A stretch of 64,000 nt of DNA from Pseudozyma flocculosa PF-1 (GCF_000417875.1 NW_006920872.1:416197-480196); one strand, 5' to 3'. Positions 44,442 to 55,746 are shown, counted from the stretch's first letter. Notes: generated by a model from the letters alone, not told the origin. Made by a program: numbers and translations.

Positions 44442-47400
44442 ATGTCATCGGAAAGCGTAGGGTGAGCTAGCAGCCCTCAATCAGATCCTTACAGTCGTTC
44501 CGATCAACCGCCGCTCATCTCAATACTGCGCGTATCCGACGCCTCTGCTCGCCCCCTGTAGCCAGCTGACGGCGATCACTGGCTGTTCCGAGGCGGCGGC
44601 CAAGGAGCTCCTTTCGGTGAGTAGCCACAGCATCGGGCCCAGCCAGGGCGTTGCCAGAAGGACGCAGACGCTGACACCCGCTGCCTTGTCATCCCATTCC
44701 TTCATGCCGCAGAGGTACGATGGAAACCTCGAGCGGGCGCTCAACTCCTTTTATGAGGCTCAGGATGTGAGTCGAAGGTCGAGGCTGCCGCTTCGCTGAG
44801 CGGAACCTGACCTTCTTTTGCCGACCGCTCAACCTATCCGGCAGTCGAACAGCCAGGCCCCCTCTTCCGGAGCGGGAACATGGCCAGACACGTTTGCGGA
44901 TCCGCACTCAGGATGGTCCAAGCCTGTCGACCCTCCGCCCTCGTCAGCCGGATCCGCTCCGGCAGCAGGCAGTGGTCTACCCGCACGGCCGCAGCAGTCG
45001 GTCACGTTCCATCAGCCTTGGAACGAGCCTCCAGCGTACGATGCGCAAGCAGGTGAGCCTGTGCCGGGCGTTCGAGGCTATACTCGCCATAACGCCTGCT
45101 GACCATCGTCATCTGTGCCGCGGCTGTGCATCACGACATCGGTCCGCCTCGACCAGGCGGGAACAGCAAGGACAACACCCTCCCGATCGACCTGACGGGC
45201 GATGGGATCGATGACGAGGACATACGCAAGGCCATGGAGGCATCGCTGCAGGACTCACAGCCTGGTCAACACTACGCTCCGCAGCCGGCCGCTTCGAGCC
45301 AGGCCATGATCGGCCCCATGCCGGAATCGCAACAGGTGAGTTTGGTCAAGCTCGCGGGCTCCCTGCTTTCCCGAGCGCGGTCCTAAGGCGACGCGAAACG
45401 ATGCCTCGGTTGCTACCCGCCGGCTCCCCTTTGCGAACCACACAAAGGTCCTGATGGTGCGGGGAAGTCGAACAGGACTCGCTCGAAAGCGACGATCGGT
45501 CTCCCGCGAGGCAGAGAGCCAGGCCGGCTCGGACGTGGCTGCCGATGCTGTTGACTTGCCGGACGCTGCTGCCGTCGCCGATGCCGAGTCGCTCGCATCG
45601 CGCGCGCACAACCTGAGGCCACGACGGAACATTGTGGCACCGAGTCGCGGCATCGCCCCCCCTGCCAGCCTGAAGCTGGCGCCGGGGGAAAAGATGGCGG
45701 CGCGACGAGGCCGTCATGCGGGCACCCGGATATATGGCCGCCGTCGCTCGGGACGGCTCAAGGGCTCGAGCTTTGATGGTATCGACTTCGACATGGTGGG
45801 CATCGCTTGCGATGATGGCCGGCGGACTCCAGCTCGCAACTCCGCAGTCGCGGAACGGCACGGAGGCAGGAGGGATCCTGGCTTGCTGCACATGTTCCGG
45901 CCCCTCCTCGACCGGCCCGGTCCCGCCTCCTGCGGCTCGCACCTAGATCTGGCGCACCTCGATCTCGGCGTTGGACTGATCACAAGGTTCGCTGACGGAT
46001 CGATGCTTCCTCTGTCTCTCTGTCGCCCACAAACACCGCTAGACGCTTTCCGAAGACGAGCAGCTCCGTCAAGCGCTGGAGGCCAGCGTCCAGAGCCACA
46101 ACGGCGGTGCATTCGGCACAGAAGCATCAGGGTCCAGGACGCCGCTGCTGCCGCCGCACTTGGAGCTCGGTGAGCAGAGCCAGCGCAAAGACGGGGCTCC
46201 CGTCGCGCTGGTGTCCCCCTTTGCGACGATCGACGTGATCGCTGCGGTGCTTCAGGCAATGTTCGCCTCGACGCCTGCGCGTCATGCCTTTCTCAACTTC
46301 TTCCCGCACGACGAGAGGGTCACGGACTTGGCCAACTACTGGAAGGGCGTATCGCCGCGGCCCGATACGAAGACGCCGCTGTTTGATGAGGTCGACGACC
46401 GCCAGAAGGCGCAAGTCGACCTCTGCCGCCGCATCCAGACGCTGTTCGCCTTCATGAACCAGTCGGAGCGCGCTGTGTGCGTTGTCACCGACGTCTCGAG
46501 CCTCACGTCCAACGGCGTGCACATGATGGGCGCCAACAAGGTGCCACCCAGCACCATCGCCACCACCTACTACGAGTTTGTCCTTAGCAGCTTCGAGGAG
46601 GCCGTCAAGGCGGCAACGGCCGTCTTGCCGCCGCCGTCGCAGACGGATGAAACGCCGCCGCCGCCGCCCACCTTGGATGAGATTCAGCAGCGGGTCAAGG
46701 AGGCGCAGACAAAGATCAGGTGAGTCGAGGGCGAGCGAAGGCCGGCGGGCCCGATCTCGCACGGGCACAAAGTGACTGTGCTCGCAGATGCTAATGTTTG
46801 ATGTCGCCGCCACTGCTTCTCCAACACAGCATCCTCCACTCCTACGGGGCCAAGGCTTACGCCTCTCCGCCATCGCCCGTGGATGGCCAGGACGCCGACG
46901 ATGTCCCGCCTCCCGACGGGATTCCCGTGGCCCGAGCCCATATCCGAGTGGAGCACGACTCGGTCAACCATGACATCTCGAGCTGCCTTCGAGCTGCACT
47001 CGCTGCGGACGGCGAGGGCGCCCTGATCACGGAGCCGGCCGCAGTGCTGTCGATGGCAATCGACCACCGGGCCGGCGAAGAGCCTCTGCCGCCGTTTGCG
47101 GTCGAGGAGACGCTGTTCCTGGACCCGTTTCTCTGGGATCGGCGAAAAGGCCTGCGGCTCGAATCTGAGCTGTACGCGCCAGAGATCCAGTCGACGCTTG
47201 CCACGATACAGAAGCTCGAGGCGCGGAAGCAAAAGCTAGACGGCAGCGGCGACAAGGAGCCGGCAGCGCTGCTCAAGGGCGCGATCGACTACTTCGAACG
47301 GCTCACCGACGACGGCAACGACGCGATGCGACGGCAGGGGCAGGGCGAGGCGGCAACGCGGCTGCGGCAGGTCCTGGCCAAGGTGGAGCAAGAGCGGCGG

Positions 47401-48044
47401 GACACTGATGCGCTGATCGCCAGGCTGCGTGCGCTGGTCAACGCCAAGCGGCTCGAGCTGAGCCGGCACGCGCAGGAAGAGGCGGCCAAGCCCGAGTGGC
47501 GGAAGGTGGCCTACGAGCTGTGCGCCGTGCTGGTCCACGAAAGCCATCGGATCGTGGCCTACGTCAGGCAGCGCGACGGCAAGTGGTGGCGCACGTGCGA
47601 CGGCGTGGCGACCGAGGTGACGGCCGCCGAGGCGACGAGCGATAAGATGCGGGATGCCAACTCTGCGGGCGTGTTCTGGGTCAGCTACCAACGGCGCCAG
47701 TACGGCCAGCTGCCCGACGAGCCGTGTCCGGAGGCGATCCAGGTGAGATGGTCTGGCGACGTGTTTCGCGCGCTACTGCTTTGATGGCTCTGACCGCTGA
47801 CGACCTCCATCCTTTGTCCATTGCACGGGCGCCGCAATTCTCTCGACAGAGCGCCGTCGAGGAAGACAATCTGACGTTGCAGTCTGAGTTGTTGTCGCTT
47901 GCTCGGTCGGGCGCGGCCACGCCCGTCGCCAGCAGCGCCGACGCGGTCACGCCAGCGGATCCGGCCACGACGACCCCGGCGTCGGATGCGGCGCCAGTGT
48001 CCGAGAACGGCGCCTCTGAGGCTATTGGGCAGCAGGAGGCTTGA
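44442..48044 (+). CDS. UBA/UIM ubiquitin-binding protein with inactive USP-like domain
   Basis: Eight predicted exons: 44442-44461, 44562-44616, 44713-44766, 44845-45052, 45157-45335, 46043-46719, 46830-47742 and 47850-48044, phase-consistent, 766 residues. A UBA domain is assembled from exons 1-3 (QLTAITGCSEAAAKELLS, then YDGNLERALNSFYEAQD). Two UIM-like helices follow (DEDIRKAMEASLQDS and DEQLRQALEASVQS). From about residue 200 a USP25/28-like core begins after RKDGAPVALVS. Where ubiquitin proteases have NTCW, this protein has ATID, so the catalytic cysteine is absent; the C-terminal block YELCAVLVHE with HRIVAYV and FWVSYQRR resembles the USP histidine box. A coiled-coil-like insert lies between (LEARKQKL and VEQERRDTDALIARLRALV). 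The probable role is ubiquitin binding rather than cleavage. Intron 5 (707 bases) is unusually long; an extra exon there cannot be excluded. Confidence 0.8.
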
Positions 48045-49092
48045 CCGCACGAGGTCCCGACCCGCCGCCTTCAGTGTACCCGCAGAGTACAGCACAGAGA
48101 GCCGCTGCGGCCGAGCGTAGAAGGGGCCAATCAAAGCGGCGATACAGGTAGAGGAGAACAAGAGTCGGCGCGCGGCACAGGCGCTGGTCGCGAACGGCGC
48201 AGACAGGAGTGTCGATGAGTTCCCATCGATCCACACGCAGCCGAGAGAAAGAGAGAGATGGATGGAGCGAGAAGTCAGCGGCCTCGCTTGTCTCCAGACA
48301 GGGCCCTCTGCGCGGCCAAGGCCTGCGGGGACGCCAGATGCCTTGCTTGTGACACGAGCCCAGAGGCCAGCCAACCAAGCAGGCAGCCGGCACACGACCA
48401 ACAGAGAGGCGCTCACCTACCGGTAGCCTGGCGGCGCAAACAAAGAAGGAGGCGCGCGGGAGTCTACCGTATCACCGCTCGCTGCATATCCGACAGGCAG
48501 GGCAGGGATCCTTGGCAGCAGCCCCTGAGCAGCGTTGCGTTCTATCCTATCCGGTGCGCCTGGTCGCGCCCGGTCGACGCAAGAGGAGCAGCCACTCATG
48601 TGTGTAGCGCTTGTGATGAAGGTGGTGTGGTGGGTTGTCGAAGCAGGCTTCTTTGTGGCCGACAGCCAGCTACGTAGAAGGCCGGGGTCAGGCTCAGGGG
48701 GGCCTGGGTCAGGCGGCGTACGTGTCCCCGATCCAAGGGCGAACGGTACGCCGCGGGCTGAGGGCGTCTCTTGCCCCTTGCCTATGGCCACGCTACGCCT
48801 GCCTGCCTGCCAAGCCACGAGCGGGGGCCGTCTGCGCGGATGCGAAATTTGAGCTCGACTGGGGCCAGGCCTGGCCTGGCCAGCAGCCCAGCCAGGGGGG
48901 CAGCCCTCCATCCGCGATGCCCTTTCAGCGACCCCTTTGGGCCAGGCCAGGCCAGGACCAGCGCGCGTGCCGCCCACCCGCAGAGGAGCCAGATCGAGAG
49001 ACCTTCTCGCCCTAGTTACTCAGACTGTAGCCTCCCTTGCCTGTCCTTCGCGATCAGACCCTCGAGTCCCCTCTGCTACGCGACCCCCCACA

Positions 49093-49136
49093 CCATCGCC
49101 ATCATCATCATCATCATCGCCATCGCCATCGCCATC
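49093..49136. repeat. CATC/CATCGC tandem repeat
   Basis: Imperfect ATC and GCCATC units in the pyrimidine-rich upstream region of the RasGEF gene. Confidence 0.75.
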
Positions 49137-49318
49137 CTTCTTCCTCTCTCGCCGCTTGACATCGCACCCATTCCGCTTCGTACCTACTACTGCCCACGCC
49201 TGCCTACGCCTTGCTTCGACGCCAAAAAGCACGCCCCGCCCCGCCCCGTCCGACCCCTTGAACCGCCACCCTCGCCTGCCCTGCCCGCAGGCCGGCCAGC
49301 AACCGCGCCACCACTTCA

Positions 49319-49324
49319 TATATA
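49319..49324 (+). promoter_or_regulatory. TATA-like element upstream of the RasGEF gene
   Basis: TATATA in the context CATATATACC, 720 bases before the chosen start codon at 50,044. If used, it implies a leader of roughly 650-700 bases or an unseen leader intron. Confidence 0.35.
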
Positions 49325-50043
49325 CCACCGTTTGCTGTAGCTCCGACACCCGGAATCACCCGCGCGTCGAACATCCGCGCCCACCTCTCTGACGACCCTT
49401 CCGAAAGCCAGACACATCGTCACCGGCAAAGCGACGCTCATCCTAACGATCCAACGGCCCTCTCCTGACGCTGCCCCTATTCTTCGGCCCCAGCTCGACT
49501 CTCGGCCTACGCAACCCATAAGCCCTGGCCCGTTACTCTGTTCGGGATCCGCTACCTGCTTCGATCCTGTATCGTTCACCTAACCTGCTCGTCCCCGCGC
49601 ACCATCGGCTCGTCCTCTGCACCGAGAATCTTGGGAACCGCTACGATATCGGCCCCCCGTCAGCCTGGCACTTTCATCCTGCTTTCCAGGCCAGCCTCTG
49701 ACGCGATCACCGTCACGTTCATCTCGCCTCCACGACCACCGTCCACACGGCCCTCGCCGTCAGAGCCCGCCAGTATTCCTTCTGGCCAACGACGTCCGTC
49801 TTTCTCTTCACTCCTCCCGACGAAGCTGCGCCATGGACATCCAGCGCAGCGACTACCACCTCTAGACTGTGACCACGATACCCGTTCCATCACCTTCGGC
49901 CATCCAAACCTTGAACCGAGCAACCAGCGCCATTGCTAGCAGCTAGCCCTCCTTGCCGCGCCAACAAACTGCGAGAGCAGCTCGCACCAGCTTCCATCAG
50001 CTGTCACCAGCACAGCCGGGAGCCCCCGCGGCCTTCTGTCCCG

Positions 50044-53000
50044 ATGGCCAGCTCCCGCGAGCAGGGCCCTGGCATGCGGGCTACCGCGATACCCCAGTAC
50101 TCCCGCCCAGGCATCGGCGACGGCGGCGCCAAAGACCACTCGTCTCATCCCGACCTCGGCACGACATCATCGGCTTCCAGCTCGTTTGCGCTGCCGCCTT
50201 CCGACGTCGAGACGACCAACTGGAACGCCGTCAAGATGCTGGCCAGCAAGTACGGCATCACCCTGAAGAGCGCGGCAGAAGTGCAGAGCTCGGCCGTTGC
50301 GCGTGCTCAGCGGGCCGAGGACCAGGGGACGCCCGACGAGGCCGCCGACACCGAGGATCTTGGTGTCGGGACGCCCTTCGAGATCATAGCGACAAAGCTC
50401 GAAGGCGGGCGCTTCATCTATCGCTTCAAGTGGCGTGGGCGTGGCACGCCGCCGAGCCTTGCACCGGCGGGAGGGCCCTCTACAGGGAATGGGCCGGGGC
50501 CGGGGCCGGGGCAGGAGGGAGGTGCCGACACCGATCTCCCTTTCGTTCCGCGCTCGATCTCGTCTGGAGCCATCGTTGGCGGCAAGGAGTCCGCAGCGGC
50601 CGCAAGGTTTCGCAAGTCGGGAAGCTTTATGCTCAAAAGCTCCCGCTCTATCCCGGTGCTTCGCGGAAACCGGTCCGCCACGGGCCAGCAACAGCGCAAC
50701 GTTACCGCCTCGGGAGAAACGGGCAGCGGGGATCCGTCCTCGAGCGCCCTCTACCAGCCGAGTCGCTACCCGGCTGCTGCGGGTGCGGCACTCGGAGACC
50801 ACGCGGCCCCAAAGAGCAACGCCTGGCGAGCTCTGGGTGTGAACCCGGCAGGCCCTTCAGCGCCTCCGCCCTCGTCCTTCACCATGGCTGACAGGTCAGC
50901 ACACTCGGCAGCTGGCGGCTCGGTGGCCATGGCGCGTGCCGAGAGCACTCCGGTCAAGGGCGCCCACGCCAAGCGCAACTGGACTGGTCGCCTAGAGGAA
51001 GGCGACGTGCTCGGCGCGATCCTCGGCCTTCGGCACGAAGCCGTCCTGACGGCTGTAGAGCCGACCGGGATCCGACAGGCTCCAGGTGCGGGCGAGGCGC
51101 CAGGTCCGGAGCTTGCGCCAACGTGGGCCACCACCCCCGCGTTGAAGGATAGCGAGGGGCGTTCGCCGTCGCTGTTGCACGTCCGGCCCTTTGGCAACGA
51201 CATCCTCCTGCAGCCTGATTCGGCTCGGGCGCGGAACAGCCCCGACGCTCCGGTCCCCTCGTCTGCTCCACACCCTACACGACCTCATCCCCTGATCTCG
51301 AACTCACTGTTGGCGGAACACACGCTGCCGGAGCTCGACTTTGGCACAAAGTTCGCCAAGTCTCCGCGTCTTCACCAGCTGCGCGAGACGCCGTCGTCAA
51401 CCTCCATGGCCTCGGATGCCACTGCAAAGGGAGAGACGCTGCCGGACTCGGATGGTGGTGGCAACGAGGGCAGCCCGGCCATGTCTCATCCCGAAGCCGA
51501 CGCCTCAGTAGAAGACGTCGGCACCGTCCTCTTCGACGTCCTGCAGGACTTTACGCGGCCATCGCCGAGCTCTGGCGTCAACGCGCCCGGATCTCCACGG
51601 TCGTCGCAGGGCGATGGCTTCTCGGCACACCGTCGTTTCAACTCGGCCGATCTGCTCACCAGCCATGGCGCGCAGGGCAGTGTCGAGGCGCAGAAGCACT
51701 TCATCGCCGAAGCGCAGTCGTTGCCCACCTCGGCAGCCCCTGGAGACGATCCGCGCTTTGCGCTCTGGGCCGTCCGCGGCGACAGCGGCGATGGCGTCCT
51801 GATCGCCGCCGGCCGCGACGGCGACACATCTCCGATGCAGTCATTGCTCCTAGCCTCGACCGGTCGCGGCTCCGCTGGCCAGAAGCGTCGAGAAAGCAGG
51901 TCGGCCTCGTCGACGTCCTCGTCTTGGATCATCGAGGATGGCAGCTCCGAGCGGACCGGACGCGGCGCTCGCCATCCGAGCAAGACGAGCGCCCGCGGTC
52001 CGCAGTCGTCGCAGCAGGGGTCCGACCTCTTTGCAGCGGGCAAGGCGGTCCTGCTTGCTGCCACGCCGGCCCGCATCGTCGCCGAGATCACATCAGAGAT
52101 TGATCAGGCCCTCCTCACCGACTTCTTCTTCACGTACCGCGAGTACCTGGCCCCGACGGACCTACTCCGGCTCCTCACGCTCCGGTTCGATTGGGCGCTT
52201 GCAGAGCCGACCTCGGCCCATGACGAGGCACGCCGCCGCATCGTCCGCGTTCGGACCTATGTGACCATCAAGTTCTGGCTGCTGCACCACTTTGAGTACG
52301 ATTTTCTGCCTAACCGCGAGCTGCGGCAAAGGCTGGCCAGGTGGCTCAACGATGTGATCAAGGATCAGAGGATGCAGTCGAGGCCTGCGGACCTCGGCAT
52401 CATCAAGAGCCTGCACAAGATTGTCCGCGGCCTCAAGGCAACGTACGGCAAGAGCGGTGTTGGTGCTCTCCTCTACAACGACGCCGGGCGCGTGCACAGC
52501 GGCGGCACCGACGGAAGCCACAAAGATGTCCAGGCCGACTTCGATGGGAGTGCGAAGGAGGACCTCGAGCGCCACCCGAAGCAGGAGGCGGAGTCACCTC
52601 TGTCTCCAGCTGCAGACGACGTCGACCTGAGCTTTGCAGCCGATGAGGTCGGTGAAGAAGAGGACGAGGGCGCCGACTCCTTGCCAAGCCTCACCGGGGG
52701 GTCGTACGGCAGGCATGCATCAGGCAGCGAGACTGTCCAGGCGATACGAGCCGCCGCCCTCAAGGCAGCCGCCGAATCGGTGGTGCTCTCGCCTCACAGG
52801 CAGGTCAGCGCTCGCCTCAAGCCGACCGGCGCTTCTCAGTCGCCCAACATCGCACTACATGGCTCCCGCCCACCGCCCTTGCCCCATGCCAACAACACGC
52901 TGTCGAGGGTCTTTGTTCAGACCGTCGGGCGGCTGTCGCGGTTCAAGCGGGTGCTCGGCAGCCGTTCGACGTTGCTGCCCAGCATGAACCCGGCCGAGGC

Positions 53001-55746
53001 CAGCCACGAGGATCTCGAGTTCGAAGCGAATGACTCCGGCGATCTGCTCTTCATCCGCGGCGGTCTGGAGAGCTTCATGCAGTACTTTGACATCGACAGC
53101 AACTCCAGCACCACCTCTGGGCCGTCAGCGTCGCCGGCCAACAAATCAGTCGAGCGGCAAAGGGAGGGTGCCGAGGACGATGACGACGACGACGACCGAG
53201 AGGGTCAGGTCTCGGATGGAACGGCGATGGACGAGACCCCGAGCCTGAGTGCGGCGTCGGTCGACCACTCAACGCCGGCGAGCTCAATCGACTTGACGCC
53301 GCGCAGCAGCGACCACTCACCGTCTCGCGCGGCTGCTGCCAAGCAGGAGCTCGGCCTCGGGATCCAGGGCGTTTCATCCGACCTCTCGTCCGAGTTTGAA
53401 GACCTGGGCGAGACCGCGCAACCGGCGACCGGCCCCCTTGGCCTGGACTTGGGCGCAATCGGATCGCTCACGTCGGCCAGGCATCTGCAGCGAGGCGCAG
53501 ACAATCTCCACCACACCACCAGCGATCAGACCCTGCGGTCGGTCTCCCGGACCGACGAAGCATCGGCAGCCGCGGGCAGTGTCGAGTACTCCGCCCGACG
53601 CGCTCCGTCGAGGGCCTCGAGCCGCAAAGCAGCACCGAGCATGCGCTGGTCGGTCAAGTCGCACGTTAGCGGGCCTCGCATCGTTCAGATTGATGACATC
53701 GACCTGTCGAGCGACGAGGACGACGGAGCGGTGAGGAGGGCACTGCGTCGCCTTCCCGGCGCTCGCGACCTTCGCATGGCCAACAACGTCCGCGATCTCG
53801 AACCGGTCCGGCAGAGCATCGACTCGATGGCCTCGTCGTTTGCCCAGGTGCGGACCGTGGAAGCATTCTCGACCTTCGGTGGCCGTCCGATGAGCGCCGG
53901 CAGCGTCTCCCTCGCACCGCCTAGCCAGCCCGCCTTTGGCATCGTGCATTCCGAGATGCTGGACCCGGACGAGGCGCTCCAAGGCTATGAGCTCGTCAAA
54001 GGCTTTCAGCTCGACGGCTTCGACAGCGATGACGATGAGCCTGGCGACGTCGAGGCTGCTCTGCGTCGGCTGGAGGGCATCATTGATGAAGACAAGCAGC
54101 GGGAGCGGGCAAAGAAGGTCGAGGTGCTCTGGCAGAAGTCGCTCGCTCGCAACGCTGGCGAGGGAGAAGGCGAGTCTAGCGGCGCATCGGCACCCGCCGA
54201 CAGCCTCGATGACCACGGCGACGGCCGATCTTCGGTGGTGATCAAGCCGGATCGCCGCTCGTACAGCTCTGCCGCCTCGCTGGCCGACAACGAAGCCGAA
54301 GCGCGCGCCGACACCTCTGTCTTGTCGGGCCGCTCCGCCGACGCAGACCAGGAGGAGCCGCAGGAGGAGCTGTCCGACAAGCTGGACTCGTTCCTCGACC
54401 TCGCCGAGGATGACAGCTTCAGCGCACCTCGCGCTCGGCGCGAGTCGGCGTCCTCGAGCCTCTCGTACGACGAGCAGCGTTCACCGGCGCCGTCCCTTCG
54501 CGCAGTGCTGCCGGCCCCCGGGGCGTCGACGGAAAGCGTCAGGTCGGCAAAGACGGCATCGCGCGCCGGGCCATCGAAATCTCCGGCGGCACGGTCGAGC
54601 GCCATCGCCTCACCGTCCACGTCCGCGTCTGGCAACCAGCACGTCCGCAAGAACGCTGCTCCCACTACCACCGCCGCAGCCGCAGCCGCAAGGACGATGC
54701 CGCCCCTTCGCATGGCCGCCGGGCCGGGCATCAACCCGCCGCCGGTGCATCGCTCATTCCTCCTCGCATACCGGTCCGATGTCGTCGCGAGGCAGATGTG
54801 CCTGATCGAGGCCGAGCTGCTGCAGGCCGTCAGCTGGGATGAGTTGGCCGGCTCGCGCTGGAAAGAGCGCCGCTACAAGAGCGAAGTGACCGATTGGGAG
54901 AGCTTCTACCGCGACCGCGTGCGGGACCGCCTCGAGGCGCAGAAGCACAACCGCATCTACCGCGAGTGTGCCGTCGAGGCCATCGTGGCGCGCTTCAACC
55001 TCACGTCGAATTGGGTGGCGAGCGAGGTGGTGCTGACGCAGAACCTCGACGAGCGCGTGGCGGTCGTGAGCAAGCTGATCCGCATCGCGCTGCGGTGCTA
55101 CCTCCAGTGCAACTACGCCTCGCTGGCGCAGATCATCTTTGGCCTCTCGACGCCGTGGGTGGAGCGGCTGCGGCGCACGTGGTCGCGCGTGGGCTACTAC
55201 GAGATGCGCATCTGGCGCGACCTCAACTCGTTTGTCAACCCCAAGAACAACTTCCGCCACCTGCGCAACGCCATGCACGCCATGGCCGTCGACGCCGGCA
55301 TCGAGGATCTCGTCACCTCGGCCGGCTCGGCATCGTTTGCGGGCGTCTCGACGGCGGCGCACCTGGCCAAGCAGGGCTGCATCCCCTTCTTTGGCCTCTT
55401 TGTGTCGGACCTGATGGTCAACGACCTGCTCCCGAGCCACCTCGACCCCTCGTCGCCCGACGCTGCCCCGCACGTCGACGCCGACACGGGCCGGCTGTCT
55501 GGCCTGGCCAAGCCCGACGCATTCGACCACCTGGCGCCGCTGCCGCCGGGCGTGGAGCTCGAGCCGCTGGTGAATCTCTACAAGTACCGCGTTGTCTCGT
55601 CGACGATCAAGCACGTCCTCGCCTTCCAGGAGCGCGCCAAGGCCTACAGCTTCGAGGCCGATGCGGGCGTCTACGTAAAGTGCCTCAAGATCCGCTGCCT
55701 TCAGGGCGAGCAGCTCGCCAAGGTCTCGCACGCCGCCGAGGCATGA
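50044..55746 (+). CDS. Ras-family guanine nucleotide exchange factor, Lte1-like
   Basis: One uninterrupted exon, 1,900 residues from the first in-frame ATG (MASSREQGPGMRATA). A RasGEF N-terminal domain lies at about 668-800 (TPARIVAEITSEID, DFFFTYREYLAPTDLLRLL, VRTYVTIKFWLLHHFEYDF, HKIVRGLKATYGKS). The catalytic RasGEF/CDC25 domain is at about 1573-1886 (MCLIEAELLQAVSWDEL, NLTSNWVASEVVL, KLIRIALRCYLQCNYASLAQIIFGL, CIPFFGLFVSDLMVND, VNLYKYRVVSSTIKHVL). The two are separated by roughly 770 mostly disordered, acidic residues. This wide separation resembles Lte1, the mitotic-exit regulator linked to Tem1, but the GTPase served cannot be read from sequence; a Cdc25/Bud5-type role is the alternative. 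A short block near residue 60 (NWNAVKMLASKYGITL) may be a small folded motif. The stop codon precedes a convergent NOC4 gene by 733 bases. Confidence 0.93.
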   Translation: MASSREQGPGMRATAIPQYSRPGIGDGGAKDHSSHPDLGTTSSASSSFALPPSDVETTNWNAVKMLASKYGITLKSAAEVQSSAVARAQRAEDQGTPDEAADTEDLGVGTPFEIIATKLEGGRFIYRFKWRGRGTPPSLAPAGGPSTGNGPGPGPGQEGGADTDLPFVPRSISSGAIVGGKESAAAARFRKSGSFMLKSSRSIPVLRGNRSATGQQQRNVTASGETGSGDPSSSALYQPSRYPAAAGAALGDHAAPKSNAWRALGVNPAGPSAPPPSSFTMADRSAHSAAGGSVAMARAESTPVKGAHAKRNWTGRLEEGDVLGAILGLRHEAVLTAVEPTGIRQAPGAGEAPGPELAPTWATTPALKDSEGRSPSLLHVRPFGNDILLQPDSARARNSPDAPVPSSAPHPTRPHPLISNSLLAEHTLPELDFGTKFAKSPRLHQLRETPSSTSMASDATAKGETLPDSDGGGNEGSPAMSHPEADASVEDVGTVLFDVLQDFTRPSPSSGVNAPGSPRSSQGDGFSAHRRFNSADLLTSHGAQGSVEAQKHFIAEAQSLPTSAAPGDDPRFALWAVRGDSGDGVLIAAGRDGDTSPMQSLLLASTGRGSAGQKRRESRSASSTSSSWIIEDGSSERTGRGARHPSKTSARGPQSSQQGSDLFAAGKAVLLAATPARIVAEITSEIDQALLTDFFFTYREYLAPTDLLRLLTLRFDWALAEPTSAHDEARRRIVRVRTYVTIKFWLLHHFEYDFLPNRELRQRLARWLNDVIKDQRMQSRPADLGIIKSLHKIVRGLKATYGKSGVGALLYNDAGRVHSGGTDGSHKDVQADFDGSAKEDLERHPKQEAESPLSPAADDVDLSFAADEVGEEEDEGADSLPSLTGGSYGRHASGSETVQAIRAAALKAAAESVVLSPHRQVSARLKPTGASQSPNIALHGSRPPPLPHANNTLSRVFVQTVGRLSRFKRVLGSRSTLLPSMNPAEASHEDLEFEANDSGDLLFIRGGLESFMQYFDIDSNSSTTSGPSASPANKSVERQREGAEDDDDDDDREGQVSDGTAMDETPSLSAASVDHSTPASSIDLTPRSSDHSPSRAAAAKQELGLGIQGVSSDLSSEFEDLGETAQPATGPLGLDLGAIGSLTSARHLQRGADNLHHTTSDQTLRSVSRTDEASAAAGSVEYSARRAPSRASSRKAAPSMRWSVKSHVSGPRIVQIDDIDLSSDEDDGAVRRALRRLPGARDLRMANNVRDLEPVRQSIDSMASSFAQVRTVEAFSTFGGRPMSAGSVSLAPPSQPAFGIVHSEMLDPDEALQGYELVKGFQLDGFDSDDDEPGDVEAALRRLEGIIDEDKQRERAKKVEVLWQKSLARNAGEGEGESSGASAPADSLDDHGDGRSSVVIKPDRRSYSSAASLADNEAEARADTSVLSGRSADADQEEPQEELSDKLDSFLDLAEDDSFSAPRARRESASSSLSYDEQRSPAPSLRAVLPAPGASTESVRSAKTASRAGPSKSPAARSSAIASPSTSASGNQHVRKNAAPTTTAAAAAARTMPPLRMAAGPGINPPPVHRSFLLAYRSDVVARQMCLIEAELLQAVSWDELAGSRWKERRYKSEVTDWESFYRDRVRDRLEAQKHNRIYRECAVEAIVARFNLTSNWVASEVVLTQNLDERVAVVSKLIRIALRCYLQCNYASLAQIIFGLSTPWVERLRRTWSRVGYYEMRIWRDLNSFVNPKNNFRHLRNAMHAMAVDAGIEDLVTSAGSASFAGVSTAAHLAKQGCIPFFGLFVSDLMVNDLLPSHLDPSSPDAAPHVDADTGRLSGLAKPDAFDHLAPLPPGVELEPLVNLYKYRVVSSTIKHVLAFQERAKAYSFEADAGVYVKCLKIRCLQGEQLAKVSHAAEA

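Larger units (their letters stand above)
48045..50043 (+). promoter_or_regulatory. RasGEF upstream region and long leader
   Basis: About 2 kb. The left half has GGCC/CAGG-rich non-coding sequence (about 48,860-48,960). From about 49,020 to the start codon the plus strand is pyrimidine-rich, typical of fungal leaders. A TATA-like element at 49,319 and an ATC/GCC repeat lie within. No supported gene. Confidence 0.5.

Noticed and set aside
45454..46173. Plus-strand frame of 239 codons inside the UBA/USP-like gene
   Set aside because: It is not in phase with the following UIM exon by any good donor I could find; direct splicing over it gives the expected motif order. Kept only as a finding about the long intron.
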